Shown here piece by piece: positions 19,780 through 28,147 of a stretch of 64,000 bases of DNA (position 1 is the first letter of the stretch; each line of letters begins with the position of its first letter). This DNA comes from Parageobacillus sp. KH3-4 (GTDB lineage Bacteria; Bacillota; Bacilli; Bacillales; Anoxybacillaceae). The stretch lies in NCBI RefSeq assembly GCF_022846435.1, contig NZ_AP025627.1, forward strand, positions 1,584,001-1,648,000, read 5' to 3'. Below the pieces are notes generated by a model. That model saw nothing but the letters and a program-made list of their open reading frames with translations, did no database searches and had not been told where the DNA came from. The translations under genes were made by a program, and so were the position numbers.

Positions 19780-20727
19780 ATGCGTATGATGAAAATGTAT
19801 TTATCCGATGCCAACGGAAAAATGGCAGAAATTGATGAAATTAAAAATGGCTGCTGGATTAATTTAGTAGCGCCGACGGAAGACGAAATCCGCTATATCG
19901 CCAATCATCTTGATATTCCGATCGATTCGATCAAAGACGCGTTGGACGACGAAGAGCGGTCGCGCGTCGAAAAAGAAGACAACCATGTATTGATTATTGT
20001 CGATATTCCGATTGCCGCCAATGATGAAGTAGATGGGCCAATGTATGAAACGATTCCGATCGGCATGATCATCACCGATACATGCTTTATTACCGTTTGC
20101 CTTCAAGAAAATCCGATTTTTGAGGAATTTTCCAACAATAAAATCAAAAATTTTTACACGTTCATGAAGACGAGATTTGCGTTGCAAATGTTATATATGA
20201 TTGCGACATATTATTTGCGCTATTTGAAACAAATTAACCGCAGAACGAGCGAAATTGAAAAAGAACTGCATCAGTCGATGAAAAATAAAGAGCTGTTTTC
20301 GCTTCTCAGCATGGAAAAAAGTTTAGTATATTTCATGACATCGCTCAAAGCGAACAATATTGTGATGGAGCGCTTGTTGCGCCTAAACTACTTGCGCATG
20401 TACGAAGACGATCAGGATTTGCTTCAAGACGTCATTATCGAAAATAAGCAGGCTATTGAAATGGCGGAAGTATACAGCAGCATTTTAAGCGGGATGATGA
20501 ACGCGTTCGCTTCGGTCATCTCAAATAACTTAAACATTGTCATGAAGTTTTTAACGGCAATTACGATTGTCATTTCCTTGCCGACGATGGTGGCGAGTTT
20601 TTATGGCATGAATGTGCCGATTCCATATCAGCATTCCCCATATGCGTTTATGGTGGCGATGTTGATCGCTGCTTTATTGTCGACGGTTACTGCGTTTATT
20701 TTTTGGAAAAAGCGATATTTTTTATGA
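19780..20727 (+). CDS. CorA-family divalent metal transporter
   Basis: 315-residue CorA/MIT transporter for Mg2+ or similar ions. A long cytoplasmic domain is followed by two C-terminal membrane helices, with the signature YGMN after the first (FYGMNVPIPYQ). The C-terminus ends in the usual basic KKRYF tail. GGAGG lies just ahead of three close ATG codons (19780, 19786, 19789). A second, divergent CorA is present at 34.8 kb. Confidence 0.92.
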   Translation: MRMMKMYLSDANGKMAEIDEIKNGCWINLVAPTEDEIRYIANHLDIPIDSIKDALDDEERSRVEKEDNHVLIIVDIPIAANDEVDGPMYETIPIGMIITDTCFITVCLQENPIFEEFSNNKIKNFYTFMKTRFALQMLYMIATYYLRYLKQINRRTSEIEKELHQSMKNKELFSLLSMEKSLVYFMTSLKANNIVMERLLRLNYLRMYEDDQDLLQDVIIENKQAIEMAEVYSSILSGMMNAFASVISNNLNIVMKFLTAITIVISLPTMVASFYGMNVPIPYQHSPYAFMVAMLIAALLSTVTAFIFWKKRYFL

Positions 20728-20734
20728 TGTGTCA

Positions 20735-20770
20735 AAAGGGCTGCCTTCTATTCAGGCAGCCCTTTCTTTT
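20735..20770. terminator. convergent terminator overlapping the DUF502 gene end
   Basis: AAAGGGCTGCC (20735-20745) with GGCAGCCCTTT (20755-20765), followed by CTTTTTT. The minus-strand gene ending at 20748 has its last codons and stop inside this hairpin. Confidence 0.88.
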
Positions 20771-21341
20771 TTGCTGAGGCCATTCCTCCGGAAAGAACGA
20801 ATTTCATCGCTTCTTCTGGTTTCATATCAATGATTTGCACTTGTTGTTTCGGGACTAAAAAGGTAATGCCTGCTACTTGGAACGTTTGCGGAATGTAGAC
20901 GGCGACATGGTCTTTAAGCGGATTGAGCCAGTTTTCGACCTCCTCTGACGTGATAAAGCCAAGGCATTTCATTCCGGTATTAGGCAATTCCACGAGCACT
21001 ACTTTGGAAAATGACCGTTTTTCGCCGACGAAAGAAGTAATCGTATCTTTTATTACTGAATAAACCGTTTTAATCAACGGGATGCTTTCTAACAGGCGAT
21101 CGATCAACCGAATCACGCGCCCGCTCACGTATTGCGTGGACAGCCAGCCAAGAACGGTAATGAGAATGATCGTGCATAATATTCCGATTCCCGGTATGTA
21201 GTCTTCTTTTAAATACGGGCGTACGTAGCGGCCAAGCAGCCCATCCAAAAACGCAAACACTTTATAACATACATATATCGCCAAAATAATCGGGACGATC
21301 GTAATCACGCCGTTAATAAAATTTTTCACTAAAAATTTCAT
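20748..21341 (-). CDS. DUF502 family membrane protein
   Basis: 197-residue protein with two N-terminal membrane helices (INGVITIVPIILAIYVCYKVF and GIGILCTIILITVLGWLS) and a soluble C-terminal part containing MKCLGFITSEE and VAVYIPQTFQVAG. This is the DUF502 layout; the function is unknown. It has a GAAAGGGTGTG ribosome site. Its final residues KKKGLPE are encoded by the terminator stem shared with corA. Confidence 0.88.
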   Translation of the reverse strand: MKFLVKNFINGVITIVPIILAIYVCYKVFAFLDGLLGRYVRPYLKEDYIPGIGILCTIILITVLGWLSTQYVSGRVIRLIDRLLESIPLIKTVYSVIKDTITSFVGEKRSFSKVVLVELPNTGMKCLGFITSEEVENWLNPLKDHVAVYIPQTFQVAGITFLVPKQQVQIIDMKPEEAMKFVLSGGMASAKKKGLPE

Positions 21342-21520
21342 CTGTTCACACCCTTTCTTTTTGCTACTCTATCAACTTATCAATTTTATGATCGAAAAAC
21401 AAGCGATTAAAAACGAACATTTTTTATATAAAATTATTTAAAAGTTCGTATTTTATATTGACGAGACAAAAAATTCTTAGTATAGTTACAAATGGAATAC
21501 GGAAAATGGGGGATGGACAG

Positions 21521-22960
21521 ATGAACAACCGTTACGATGTAATCGTCGTCGGCGCAGGGCCGGCAGGAATTTTTACATGCTATGAACTAACGTTAAAACT
21601 TCCGGGAGCAAACGTTCTATTGATTGATAAAGGACATGATATATACAAACGGAATTGCCCGATTCTTCAGAAAAAAATCGAGAAATGCCCGCCGCCGGCC
21701 GGCAAAAAAGATTACGCCGGCTGCGTGCCGGCATGCTCGATCACGAACGGCTTCGGCGGGGCCGGCGCCTATTCGGACGGCAAATTTAATATTACAAGCG
21801 AATTCGGCGGCTGGATGACCGATTATTTGCCGGCGTCTAAAGTGCTGGAACTCATTCGCTATGTCGACGAAATTAATTTAAAACACGGAGCGACGACATC
21901 GATTACTGACCCGATGACCGAGAAAGTGAAAGAAATTGAACGCCGCGCTTACGCCGCTGGGCTGAAGCTGCTTCGCGCCTACGTCCGCCATTTAGGAACG
22001 GAACAAAACTTAGAAATTTTAAAAAGCATTTTTGAATATTTGCATGAGCGGATTGAGATGCGTTTTAAAACGGAAGTCGACGATATTATAACGGAAAAAA
22101 CGAACGATGGGCATCGCGTGACAGGAGTAGTCCTGAAAAACGGCGAAACGCTGATGGCGGAGAAAGTCGTCATCGCACCGGGGCGCGATGGGTCGGTGTG
22201 GCTGAGCAAAATATTGCGGAAACGCCGCTTGCGCATGATCAACAACCAAGTGGATATCGGCGTGCGTGTCGAAACGTCGAACATTGTCATGGAAGAGATT
22301 AATGAACATTTGTATGAAGGAAAATTTATTTTCAACACGTCGGTCGGCACGCAAGTACGCACGTTTTGCAGCAATCCGTCAGGGCATGTCGTCGTTGAAA
22401 ACCATTCCGGCATTATGCTCGCCAATGGCCACGCCTATAAAGATCCGGAACTTGGTAGCAATAACACCAACTTTGCGCTCCTTGTATCGCACAAGTTTTC
22501 CGACCCGTTTGATAAGCCAAATGAATACGCCCATGAAATTTCCCGGCTTGCTAACGCGTTATCGAACGGCGGCATCATCGTGCAAAAGTACGGCGACATT
22601 TTAAAAGGAAGACGCTCTACGGAAAAACGGATCAAAGAAGGATTTATCGAGCCGACGCTGAAAGAAGCGGTTCCTGGCGACTTAGGTCTTGTTCTCCCGT
22701 ATAATACGATGAAAAGCATTATTGAAATGACGGAAGCGCTCAATCACGTCACTCCGGGAATTGCTTCCGAGCATACGCTTTTTTACGGGGTCGAAGCGAA
22801 ATTTTACTCCGCCCGCCCAAAATTAAACGACCGGTTTGAGACGGAAATTTCCGGCTTGTACGTCGGCGGCGACGGCGCCGGCATTACGCGCGGCCTTGCC
22901 CAAGCGAGCGCCTGCGGCGTATGGATCGCCCGCGATATTGTCGAAAAATTAACGGAATAA
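21521..22960 (+). CDS. FAD-dependent dehydrogenase (COG2509 type)
   Basis: 479-residue flavoprotein. The N-terminal Rossmann motif is VIVVGAGPAGIF, and the C-terminal FAD-binding segment reads GLYVGGDGAGITRGLAQA. Cysteines near residues 45-70 (NCP, KCPPP, GCVPAC) suggest a redox or metal site in the family. It is similar to predicted NAD(FAD)-utilising dehydrogenases of unknown substrate. The start at 21521 has a GGGGGAT site; in-frame codons upstream to 21458 are not supported. Confidence 0.88.
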   Translation: MNNRYDVIVVGAGPAGIFTCYELTLKLPGANVLLIDKGHDIYKRNCPILQKKIEKCPPPAGKKDYAGCVPACSITNGFGGAGAYSDGKFNITSEFGGWMTDYLPASKVLELIRYVDEINLKHGATTSITDPMTEKVKEIERRAYAAGLKLLRAYVRHLGTEQNLEILKSIFEYLHERIEMRFKTEVDDIITEKTNDGHRVTGVVLKNGETLMAEKVVIAPGRDGSVWLSKILRKRRLRMINNQVDIGVRVETSNIVMEEINEHLYEGKFIFNTSVGTQVRTFCSNPSGHVVVENHSGIMLANGHAYKDPELGSNNTNFALLVSHKFSDPFDKPNEYAHEISRLANALSNGGIIVQKYGDILKGRRSTEKRIKEGFIEPTLKEAVPGDLGLVLPYNTMKSIIEMTEALNHVTPGIASEHTLFYGVEAKFYSARPKLNDRFETEISGLYVGGDGAGITRGLAQASACGVWIARDIVEKLTE

Positions 22961-22964
22961 ATGG

Positions 22965-23002
22965 AAAAGGATATGCGCCTATATGGGAGCATATCCTTTT
23001 TT
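22965..23002 (+). terminator. terminator after the flavoprotein gene
   Basis: AAAAGGATATGC (22965-22976) with GCATATCCTTTT (22989-23000), 12 bp perfect, then T. Confidence 0.9.
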
Positions 23003-23072
23003 ATATGACTAGTGAAGGATTTTTCGTTCATTTGCTCGAACAACACCTATTGAGAAGAAGGAGGGAAACTAA

Positions 23073-23549
23073 ATGTTGAATAAGGCGATAAAACTGATCG
23101 AAGCAAAGCAATATGAAGAAGCACAAACGATATTGCGCTCATTGCTTGATGCATTTCCTAAAGATGCAATGATTCATTTTTATTACGCCACTACCTATGA
23201 TTCACTAGGGCTGGAAAGAAAGGCAATTCCGTATTATGAAAAGGCGATTGATTATGGTCTTGAAGGCGAGCTGCGCCAGAGAGCATTGATCCAATTAGGC
23301 AGCAGCTACCGCTGTACCGGCCAGTATGAACAGGCGGCCAACGTGTTGAAGAAAGGATTAAAAGAGTTTCCTGATAACGTAGCCTTACAAGCATTTTTGG
23401 CGATGGCACTTTATCATATGAGAGAAGAAAAAAGGGCAGTGTCAATGTTGATTCATGCGCTGGTCGCCGCTTCTTCTGACCCTTGGATCAAAAAATATGA
23501 AAAAGCGTTAGTTTTTTACGCCGACCATCTTGATGAAATTTGGAATTAA
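23073..23549 (+). CDS. tetratricopeptide-repeat protein
   Basis: 158-residue protein made of about four TPR units (AIKLIEAKQYEEAQTILRSL, then HFYYATTYDSLGLERKAIPYYEKA, then LGSSYRCTGQYEQAANVLKKG). Such repeats bind partner proteins; no enzyme motif is present. It has an AAGGAGG site. It is monocistronic, between a terminator and the bioB control region. The partner is unknown. Confidence 0.85.
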   Translation: MLNKAIKLIEAKQYEEAQTILRSLLDAFPKDAMIHFYYATTYDSLGLERKAIPYYEKAIDYGLEGELRQRALIQLGSSYRCTGQYEQAANVLKKGLKEFPDNVALQAFLAMALYHMREEKRAVSMLIHALVAASSDPWIKKYEKALVFYADHLDEIWN

Positions 23550-23586
23550 CAGTTAATAGACGCTCATCGGCAACTTGATAATGGAT

Positions 23587-23643
23587 TAACCGTTAACCAA
23601 AAAAATATTTTGGTTGACAATATGACTTCTCTTCCGATACGAT
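23587..23643 (+). promoter_or_regulatory. BirA-type biotin operator over the bioB promoter
   Basis: GTTAACC (23592-23598), 13 bases, GGTTGACAAT (23612-23621). This matches the inverted GTTAACC-N13-GGTTAACAAT arrangement of Bacillus BirA operators, with one mismatch. The right half contains the -35 TTGACA (23614-23619), with a possible -10 TACGAT 18 bases on. Bound BirA would block transcription. Confidence 0.75.
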
Positions 23644-23675
23644 AAATGTAATCATATGGAAAGGGGAGAGGAAGA

Positions 23676-24671
23676 ATGCCAAATTGGCTAGCATTGGCTG
23701 ATCGCGTCATTGCAGGGCATGAATTGACCGATGAGGAAGCGCTGGCGGTGTTAGACTGCCCTGATGAGGAGCTGCTTTTGCTGATGCAAGGCGCATACAA
23801 CATTCGCCGCACGTATTACGGCAATAAAGTAAAGCTTAATATGATTATTAACGCGAAATCGGGGCTTTGTCCGGAAAATTGCGGATATTGCGCGCAGTCC
23901 GCCGTTTCGACGGCGCCGATCAAAACGTATAAACTAGTTGATAAAGAAACGCTCATCCGCGGAGCGGAAGAAGCGTACCGCCTGCGCATTGGGACATACT
24001 GCATTGTCGCGAGCGGCCGCGGTCCGAGCGAAAAAGAAATCGATACGGTCGTTTCCGCTGTCAAAGAAATTAAGGAACGCTTCGGTTTGAAAATTTGCGC
24101 ATGCCTTGGCATCTTAAAGCCGGAACAAGCGGCGCGCCTGAAAGAAGCGGGAGTCGACCGCTACAACCACAATATTAACACATCGAAAGAACATCATCCG
24201 AACATCACGACTTCCCATACATACGATGACCGCGTAAGAACGGTGGAAACGGTGAAACAAGCTGGCATTTCTCCTTGTTCGGGCGTCATTATCGGCATGA
24301 AGGAAACAAAACAAGATGTCATCAACATGGCGCGGAGCTTGCGCATGCTTGATGCGGATTCGATTCCTGTTAACTTTTTGCACGCGGTGGATGGCACGCC
24401 GCTGGCGGGAACGAATGAATTGGATCCGCGCTATTGTTTAAAAGTATTGGCCTTGTTCCGCTACATTAACCCAACGAAAGAAATCCGCATTGCCGGCGGG
24501 CGCGAAGTCAACTTGCGCTCGCTGCAGCCGCTCGGCTTATATGCGGCAAACTCCATTTTTGTCGGCGATTATTTAACAACAGCCGGCCAGGAAAAATCAG
24601 AAGATTATCGGATGTTGGAGGATCTTGGCTTTGAAATTGATTTTGCCGAGGAACAACAAACGGTTTGTTAA
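23676..24671 (+). CDS. bioB: biotin synthase
   Basis: 331-residue radical SAM enzyme that inserts sulfur into dethiobiotin. The SAM cluster motif is CPENCGYC (Cys65, Cys69, Cys72), preceded by SGL. Later family residues such as YNHNINTS and the C-terminal ANSIFVGDYLTT are present. It stands alone, without other bio genes in the window, behind a BirA-type operator. Biotin is needed here by the yngHA/yngHB carboxylase. The site GGGGAGAGG precedes the ATG. Confidence 0.97.
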   Translation: MPNWLALADRVIAGHELTDEEALAVLDCPDEELLLLMQGAYNIRRTYYGNKVKLNMIINAKSGLCPENCGYCAQSAVSTAPIKTYKLVDKETLIRGAEEAYRLRIGTYCIVASGRGPSEKEIDTVVSAVKEIKERFGLKICACLGILKPEQAARLKEAGVDRYNHNINTSKEHHPNITTSHTYDDRVRTVETVKQAGISPCSGVIIGMKETKQDVINMARSLRMLDADSIPVNFLHAVDGTPLAGTNELDPRYCLKVLALFRYINPTKEIRIAGGREVNLRSLQPLGLYAANSIFVGDYLTTAGQEKSEDYRMLEDLGFEIDFAEEQQTVC

Positions 24672-24683
24672 CAGGTGGCTTGC

Positions 24684-24713
24684 GCCGTCTCTTATACGGA
24701 GGCGGCTTTTTTT
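24684..24713 (+). terminator. terminator of bioB
   Basis: GCCGTCTC (24684-24691) with GAGGCGGC (24699-24706), loop of seven, then seven T. Confidence 0.88.
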
Positions 24714-24784
24714 ATGCAAAGTGCATGAATACGAGTCAATAACGAACACTACAAAATAAAAGCAATGACGGGAGGTGATATACG

Positions 24785-25690
24785 ATGTATGAATGCATCA
24801 TTATCGGAGGCGGAATCGCCGGATTGCAGGCGGCAATTCAGCTCGGCCGCTACCATCATCGCATTCTTGTGATCGATGCGAATAACGGCCGTTCCACGCT
24901 TTGTCGCGCGTATCATAATTTGCTCGGCTGGCCTGACGGCGTGAGCGGAGAAACGCTGCGTGCGCTCGGCAGAAAACAAGCGGAACGATTGGGAGTGCAT
25001 TTTGCCGATGATGAGGTAGTGGCTGCGGAGAAAAAAGACAAGCGATTTGTTTTGTTTGGAAAAAGCGGGAAAACGTATGAAAGCAAACGGCTGCTATTGG
25101 CGACGGGCGTGAAAGACCGGATTCCCCCCATTCCCAATCTTATTCCATGTTTAGGAACGAGCGTTTACGTTTGCCCGGACTGCGATGGATATGAAGTAAC
25201 AAACAAAAAAGTGATCGTGCTCGGAGCGGGAGTCGCTGGGGCGAGCATGGCAATGGCGCTTTTGTATTGGACAAAGGACATTATTTATGTTAATCATGAT
25301 GGTGAAGAGCTATCGGGGAAATGGCGGAAGCAGCTGTCCGAACAAAGCATCCGTTACATTCGCGAACCGATTGAATCCGTGCTAGTAGAGGAAGGGCCGA
25401 TGTTTTGCGGCATCCGTTTGCAAAACGGTACGGAAATTTTCGGTGAGCGCGGATTTATCGCATTTGGCCATAACAAAGTGAATACAGAGCTTGCCAAACT
25501 GCTTGGCGTGGAGCGGTTAGAAAATAAGCATATTCCCACTAACCCGCGGACGAAAGAAACAAACGTCCCGAATATTTGGGCGGCAGGAGACATCGGCGTT
25601 CATTCGGAGCAAGTCACGATCGCCATGGGGGAAGGGGCGCAGGCGGCGATTTGGATTCATAAAAGCATTGTGAATGAACAAGGCGATTAA
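24785..25690 (+). CDS. thioredoxin-reductase-like NAD(P)/FAD oxidoreductase
   Basis: 301-residue pyridine nucleotide-disulfide oxidoreductase of the TrxB fold. FAD motif IIIGGGIAGLQAA at the start, NAD(P) motif VLGAGVAGASMA in the middle, and a CPDC pair in YVCPDCDGYEV. True thioredoxin reductases usually read CATCDG, so the partner may differ. The closing FAD motif is NIWAAGDIGV. The site GGGAGGTGAT is excellent. Substrate unknown. Confidence 0.88.
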   Translation: MYECIIIGGGIAGLQAAIQLGRYHHRILVIDANNGRSTLCRAYHNLLGWPDGVSGETLRALGRKQAERLGVHFADDEVVAAEKKDKRFVLFGKSGKTYESKRLLLATGVKDRIPPIPNLIPCLGTSVYVCPDCDGYEVTNKKVIVLGAGVAGASMAMALLYWTKDIIYVNHDGEELSGKWRKQLSEQSIRYIREPIESVLVEEGPMFCGIRLQNGTEIFGERGFIAFGHNKVNTELAKLLGVERLENKHIPTNPRTKETNVPNIWAAGDIGVHSEQVTIAMGEGAQAAIWIHKSIVNEQGD

Positions 25691-25962
25691 AAACATTTAT
25701 AAATTGGATGGAATTGCTTCCGCTTTCATCGGGCCATGTCATGTTGATTAGAAAGGGCATAAGATAAAACATTATGCGAAATTTCCGGCTAGGTTCCTGC
25801 ATGCGAAAGAGAGTCTTCCATGCCTATGAGTGGGTGATGAACATGCTCTTTCATTGTAAAAGAGGGAGCGGAGGCTACATAAATGTTTCAATAAGCACTT
25901 CACAAAACCGCGCAAACTCATTAAAATGACAACAAAGAAAAAAAGAAAGAGGATGTGGGACA

Positions 25963-26181
25963 ATGGCGCGTTCGTTTTATCATTATTTATTAAAATTTCG
26001 TGACGGAACAAAAGAAGACCCGTTTGTCCGGTTTGCGAATGGAGCATATTTTGATCACAGTTTTCCAAAAATGTCAACCGATTATGATGAAATTAGTCGG
26101 TACTTAGAGTTAAACGGCGATTACTTAGATAGCATGACGATATTTGATGAGCTATGGGAACAGTTTTTACGGGAGGCGTAA
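25963..26181 (+). CDS. yozE: YozE family protein (UPF0346)
   Basis: 72-residue soluble protein matching YozE: YHYLLKFRDGTKEDPFVRFA near the start and FDELWEQFLR at the end. The family has a compact helical fold and no known function. The preceding 270 bases hold no supported gene. yozD lies downstream, as in the B. subtilis yodL-yozE neighbourhood, although the order here is rearranged. Confidence 0.9.
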   Translation: MARSFYHYLLKFRDGTKEDPFVRFANGAYFDHSFPKMSTDYDEISRYLELNGDYLDSMTIFDELWEQFLREA

Positions 26182-26204
26182 ACGTCTTCTCATCTTTCCT
26201 TTTT

Positions 26205-26229
26205 TGAAAACGTTAACAAAACGTTTTTT
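26205..26229 (+). promoter_or_regulatory. perfect cre-consensus match within a weak terminator-like hairpin
   Basis: Bases 26205-26218 match TGWAANCGNTNWCA at every fixed position, the CcpA operator consensus. The same bases form AAAACGTT (26207-26214) pairing with AACGTTTT (26220-26227), followed by TT, which may end yozE transcription. Either reading or both may be true. The rest of the gap to 26532 (about 300 bases) holds no supported gene. Confidence 0.45.
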
Positions 26230-26532
26230 CGGATTGACGGAGGCGCCCGCTCATTTGTGCCCGCGTAATTTCAACATGGGCTGCAGATGAGTGGCGCTTT
26301 GTTGTACGGAACGGTTGGCGTGCGGCGATACGATGCGTTTTTGGGCAAAATTAATGATGGCCGCTTACAACGGTTCCTTTTGTTTTATCGATGATGGCTG
26401 CTTGTCCATATAATATTGTTTTTTTCTACTAATGCTTGGGCAAAAAGGGAAAATTAGTACATAGATCAGCAAATTCTTTTGACATAAAACGGTATCAGCG
26501 CACATAAAACATTACAAAGGGGGCGAGACGTA

Positions 26533-26718
26533 GTGAAAGAAATTGAAGTCGTCATTGATACGGAAGAAATTGCCGAATTTTTTTATCGCGAATTGATCCG
26601 CCGTGGTTTTGTGCCGACACAGACAGAATTAGAAGAACTAGCGGATATTACGTTTGATTATTTATTGGAAAAATGCATCATTGATGAGGAGCTTGACATC
26701 GGAGACAGCGACGAGTGA
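26533..26718 (+). CDS. yozD: YozD-like small protein
   Basis: 61-residue acidic protein beginning MKEIEVVIDTEEIAEFFYRE, matching YozD of B. subtilis. Function unknown. It starts at GTG with an AAAGGGGGCGAG site. It converges with the DUF2515-type gene, with only 17 bases between the stop codons. Confidence 0.85.
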   Translation: MKEIEVVIDTEEIAEFFYRELIRRGFVPTQTELEELADITFDYLLEKCIIDEELDIGDSDE

Positions 26719-26735
26719 CACCGCTCGTCGTTTTA

Positions 26736-27848
26736 TTATGGAATCGCGGAGGCGGCAACTCTTAAGGTTTGAATGTTATGCATATAGTTTGTCGTCATAT
26801 CTTTTTCTTTTATCACAGGGATTGTTTCCATCATTTTGATAATTGTTTTATCGGTAAACCAGTCACGGCGGTCGGAAAACGGATGGGGGATGTTCGGCCA
26901 CACCGCTTCCAAATGTGGGCTGTAAATGCGAAAAGGATCGGTTTTTTCGGGAGAAAATAGCTGCGGCCAAAAATCGGCGCGTGAACCGGTATGCGCCGTT
27001 TGCGACGCAAATTGGCAGGCGCGCTTTGCTAGCTGTTTTTGGAAAAACAATATGCTGTAAAGCGTTTTACCGATATGAATGCGGTGATGGACATCGGCAA
27101 AATCGCGGACAGTTGTGCCGGCAAGGCGGATATGGCGATCAGCCTTGTACGGAATGAGCACGTCGTTAAAACCGAGCCATTGCTCGGCAATAAACGGCAT
27201 TGTCTCGAGCACGTGCGCTTGAAAAAATTTGTTTTCGATCACTCTTTTTTGAATGTACTGCTGTTCGTTAATGATCAACGCCACGGTGATTACTGGCGAA
27301 TTTTTGGTTTCAAAAAAATATTCCCAAAATGGTTTCATAAAGGAAGAAACAAAAAAACAAGGCAGCAAATGAAATAATGGTTTTTTCATTTGTTTGCTTT
27401 GTTCATATAGCAACAGCTGAGGGTAAGCGTCATGAAAAATCAGCGCGTTTGCCCTCTCCAAAAATAAAAACAGCGGGTGAATCGATGCGGAGGGGAGAAG
27501 ACGAGGAATGACGCTTCCCCGCAAATCGGTCATATTCCATCCGCCGTTTCGGGAAACGATATGCGCCAAAAGCGCCCAATGGACTTCGGGGTGGCGCTCG
27601 AAAAACGCCCAATAGGCCGCTGTCCGCGTAATGTTGTTGCGGTTATACCTCGCTGTTTTTTTCCAGATTTCAGAAACAAGCTTATCTTCTTCTTCGGTAA
27701 TGCGGGGGTGCGGCGGACGTTCCCATTGTTCCGAAAGTTGATGCAACAACGATGGGGAAGCAATCTGAATGCGGTGCCGATATAAAAAATGACGGTACAG
27801 TGACTGCACAGGATGAATGATTCGGGATAAAAAACGATTTCGTTCTAT
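26736..27848 (-). CDS. DUF2515-type protein (YppC/YodN-like), possible ATA start
   Basis: About 370 residues, soluble, with conserved-looking stretches WALLAHIVSRNGGWNMTDL and HHRIHIGKTLYSILF. These fit the DUF2515 group, though the place beside yozD also recalls yodN. Function unknown. The first standard start is GTG at 27809, with no ribosome site. A strong AGGAGGGG lies 5' of an in-frame ATA at 27848, spaced seven bases, and the frame between is open and protein-like. I therefore place the start at ATA; it may be a mutated ATG. Confidence 0.65.
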   Translation of the reverse strand: MERNRFLSRIIHPVQSLYRHFLYRHRIQIASPSLLHQLSEQWERPPHPRITEEEDKLVSEIWKKTARYNRNNITRTAAYWAFFERHPEVHWALLAHIVSRNGGWNMTDLRGSVIPRLLPSASIHPLFLFLERANALIFHDAYPQLLLYEQSKQMKKPLFHLLPCFFVSSFMKPFWEYFFETKNSPVITVALIINEQQYIQKRVIENKFFQAHVLETMPFIAEQWLGFNDVLIPYKADRHIRLAGTTVRDFADVHHRIHIGKTLYSILFFQKQLAKRACQFASQTAHTGSRADFWPQLFSPEKTDPFRIYSPHLEAVWPNIPHPFSDRRDWFTDKTIIKMMETIPVIKEKDMTTNYMHNIQTLRVAASAIP

Positions 27849-27944
27849 GGCGACACCCCTCCTAGCACTTATTTTGCGTGAAAGTGAAACTCATGCTTGT
27901 TTTATTCGTATATATGAGTAAACTTTATTCAAAAAGGAGCGATT

Positions 27945-28145
27945 ATGATGCTGAAAAAAATGATCAAAGCAATTTTGCAACAAAGCATGTCGCATCGTCA
28001 TTACCACAAAGGCCATTACAGCAGCAGCGACCATTACCATGCGCCGAATCATTATCCGCATATCCATCCTTCCCAATATGGTTATAAGCATTATAAAAAG
28101 AAACACCATAGCGGCAGCTTCTTTTCAAGCTTTTTTGGCAGCTAA
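27945..28145 (+). CDS. His/Tyr-rich small protein, coat-like
   Basis: 66 residues with a basic amphipathic start (MMLKKMIKAILQQ), then a middle dense in H, Y and S (HRHYHKGHYSSSDHYH, KHYKKKHHSG) and an aromatic tail FFSSFFG. Such composition is common in spore coat proteins and could bind metal. The ribosome site is AAAGGAG. Its stop is two bases before the kinase gene, so the two are surely cotranscribed; it may be a kinase substrate. Confidence 0.75.
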   Translation: MMLKKMIKAILQQSMSHRHYHKGHYSSSDHYHAPNHYPHIHPSQYGYKHYKKKHHSGSFFSSFFGS

Positions 28146-28147
28146 CG

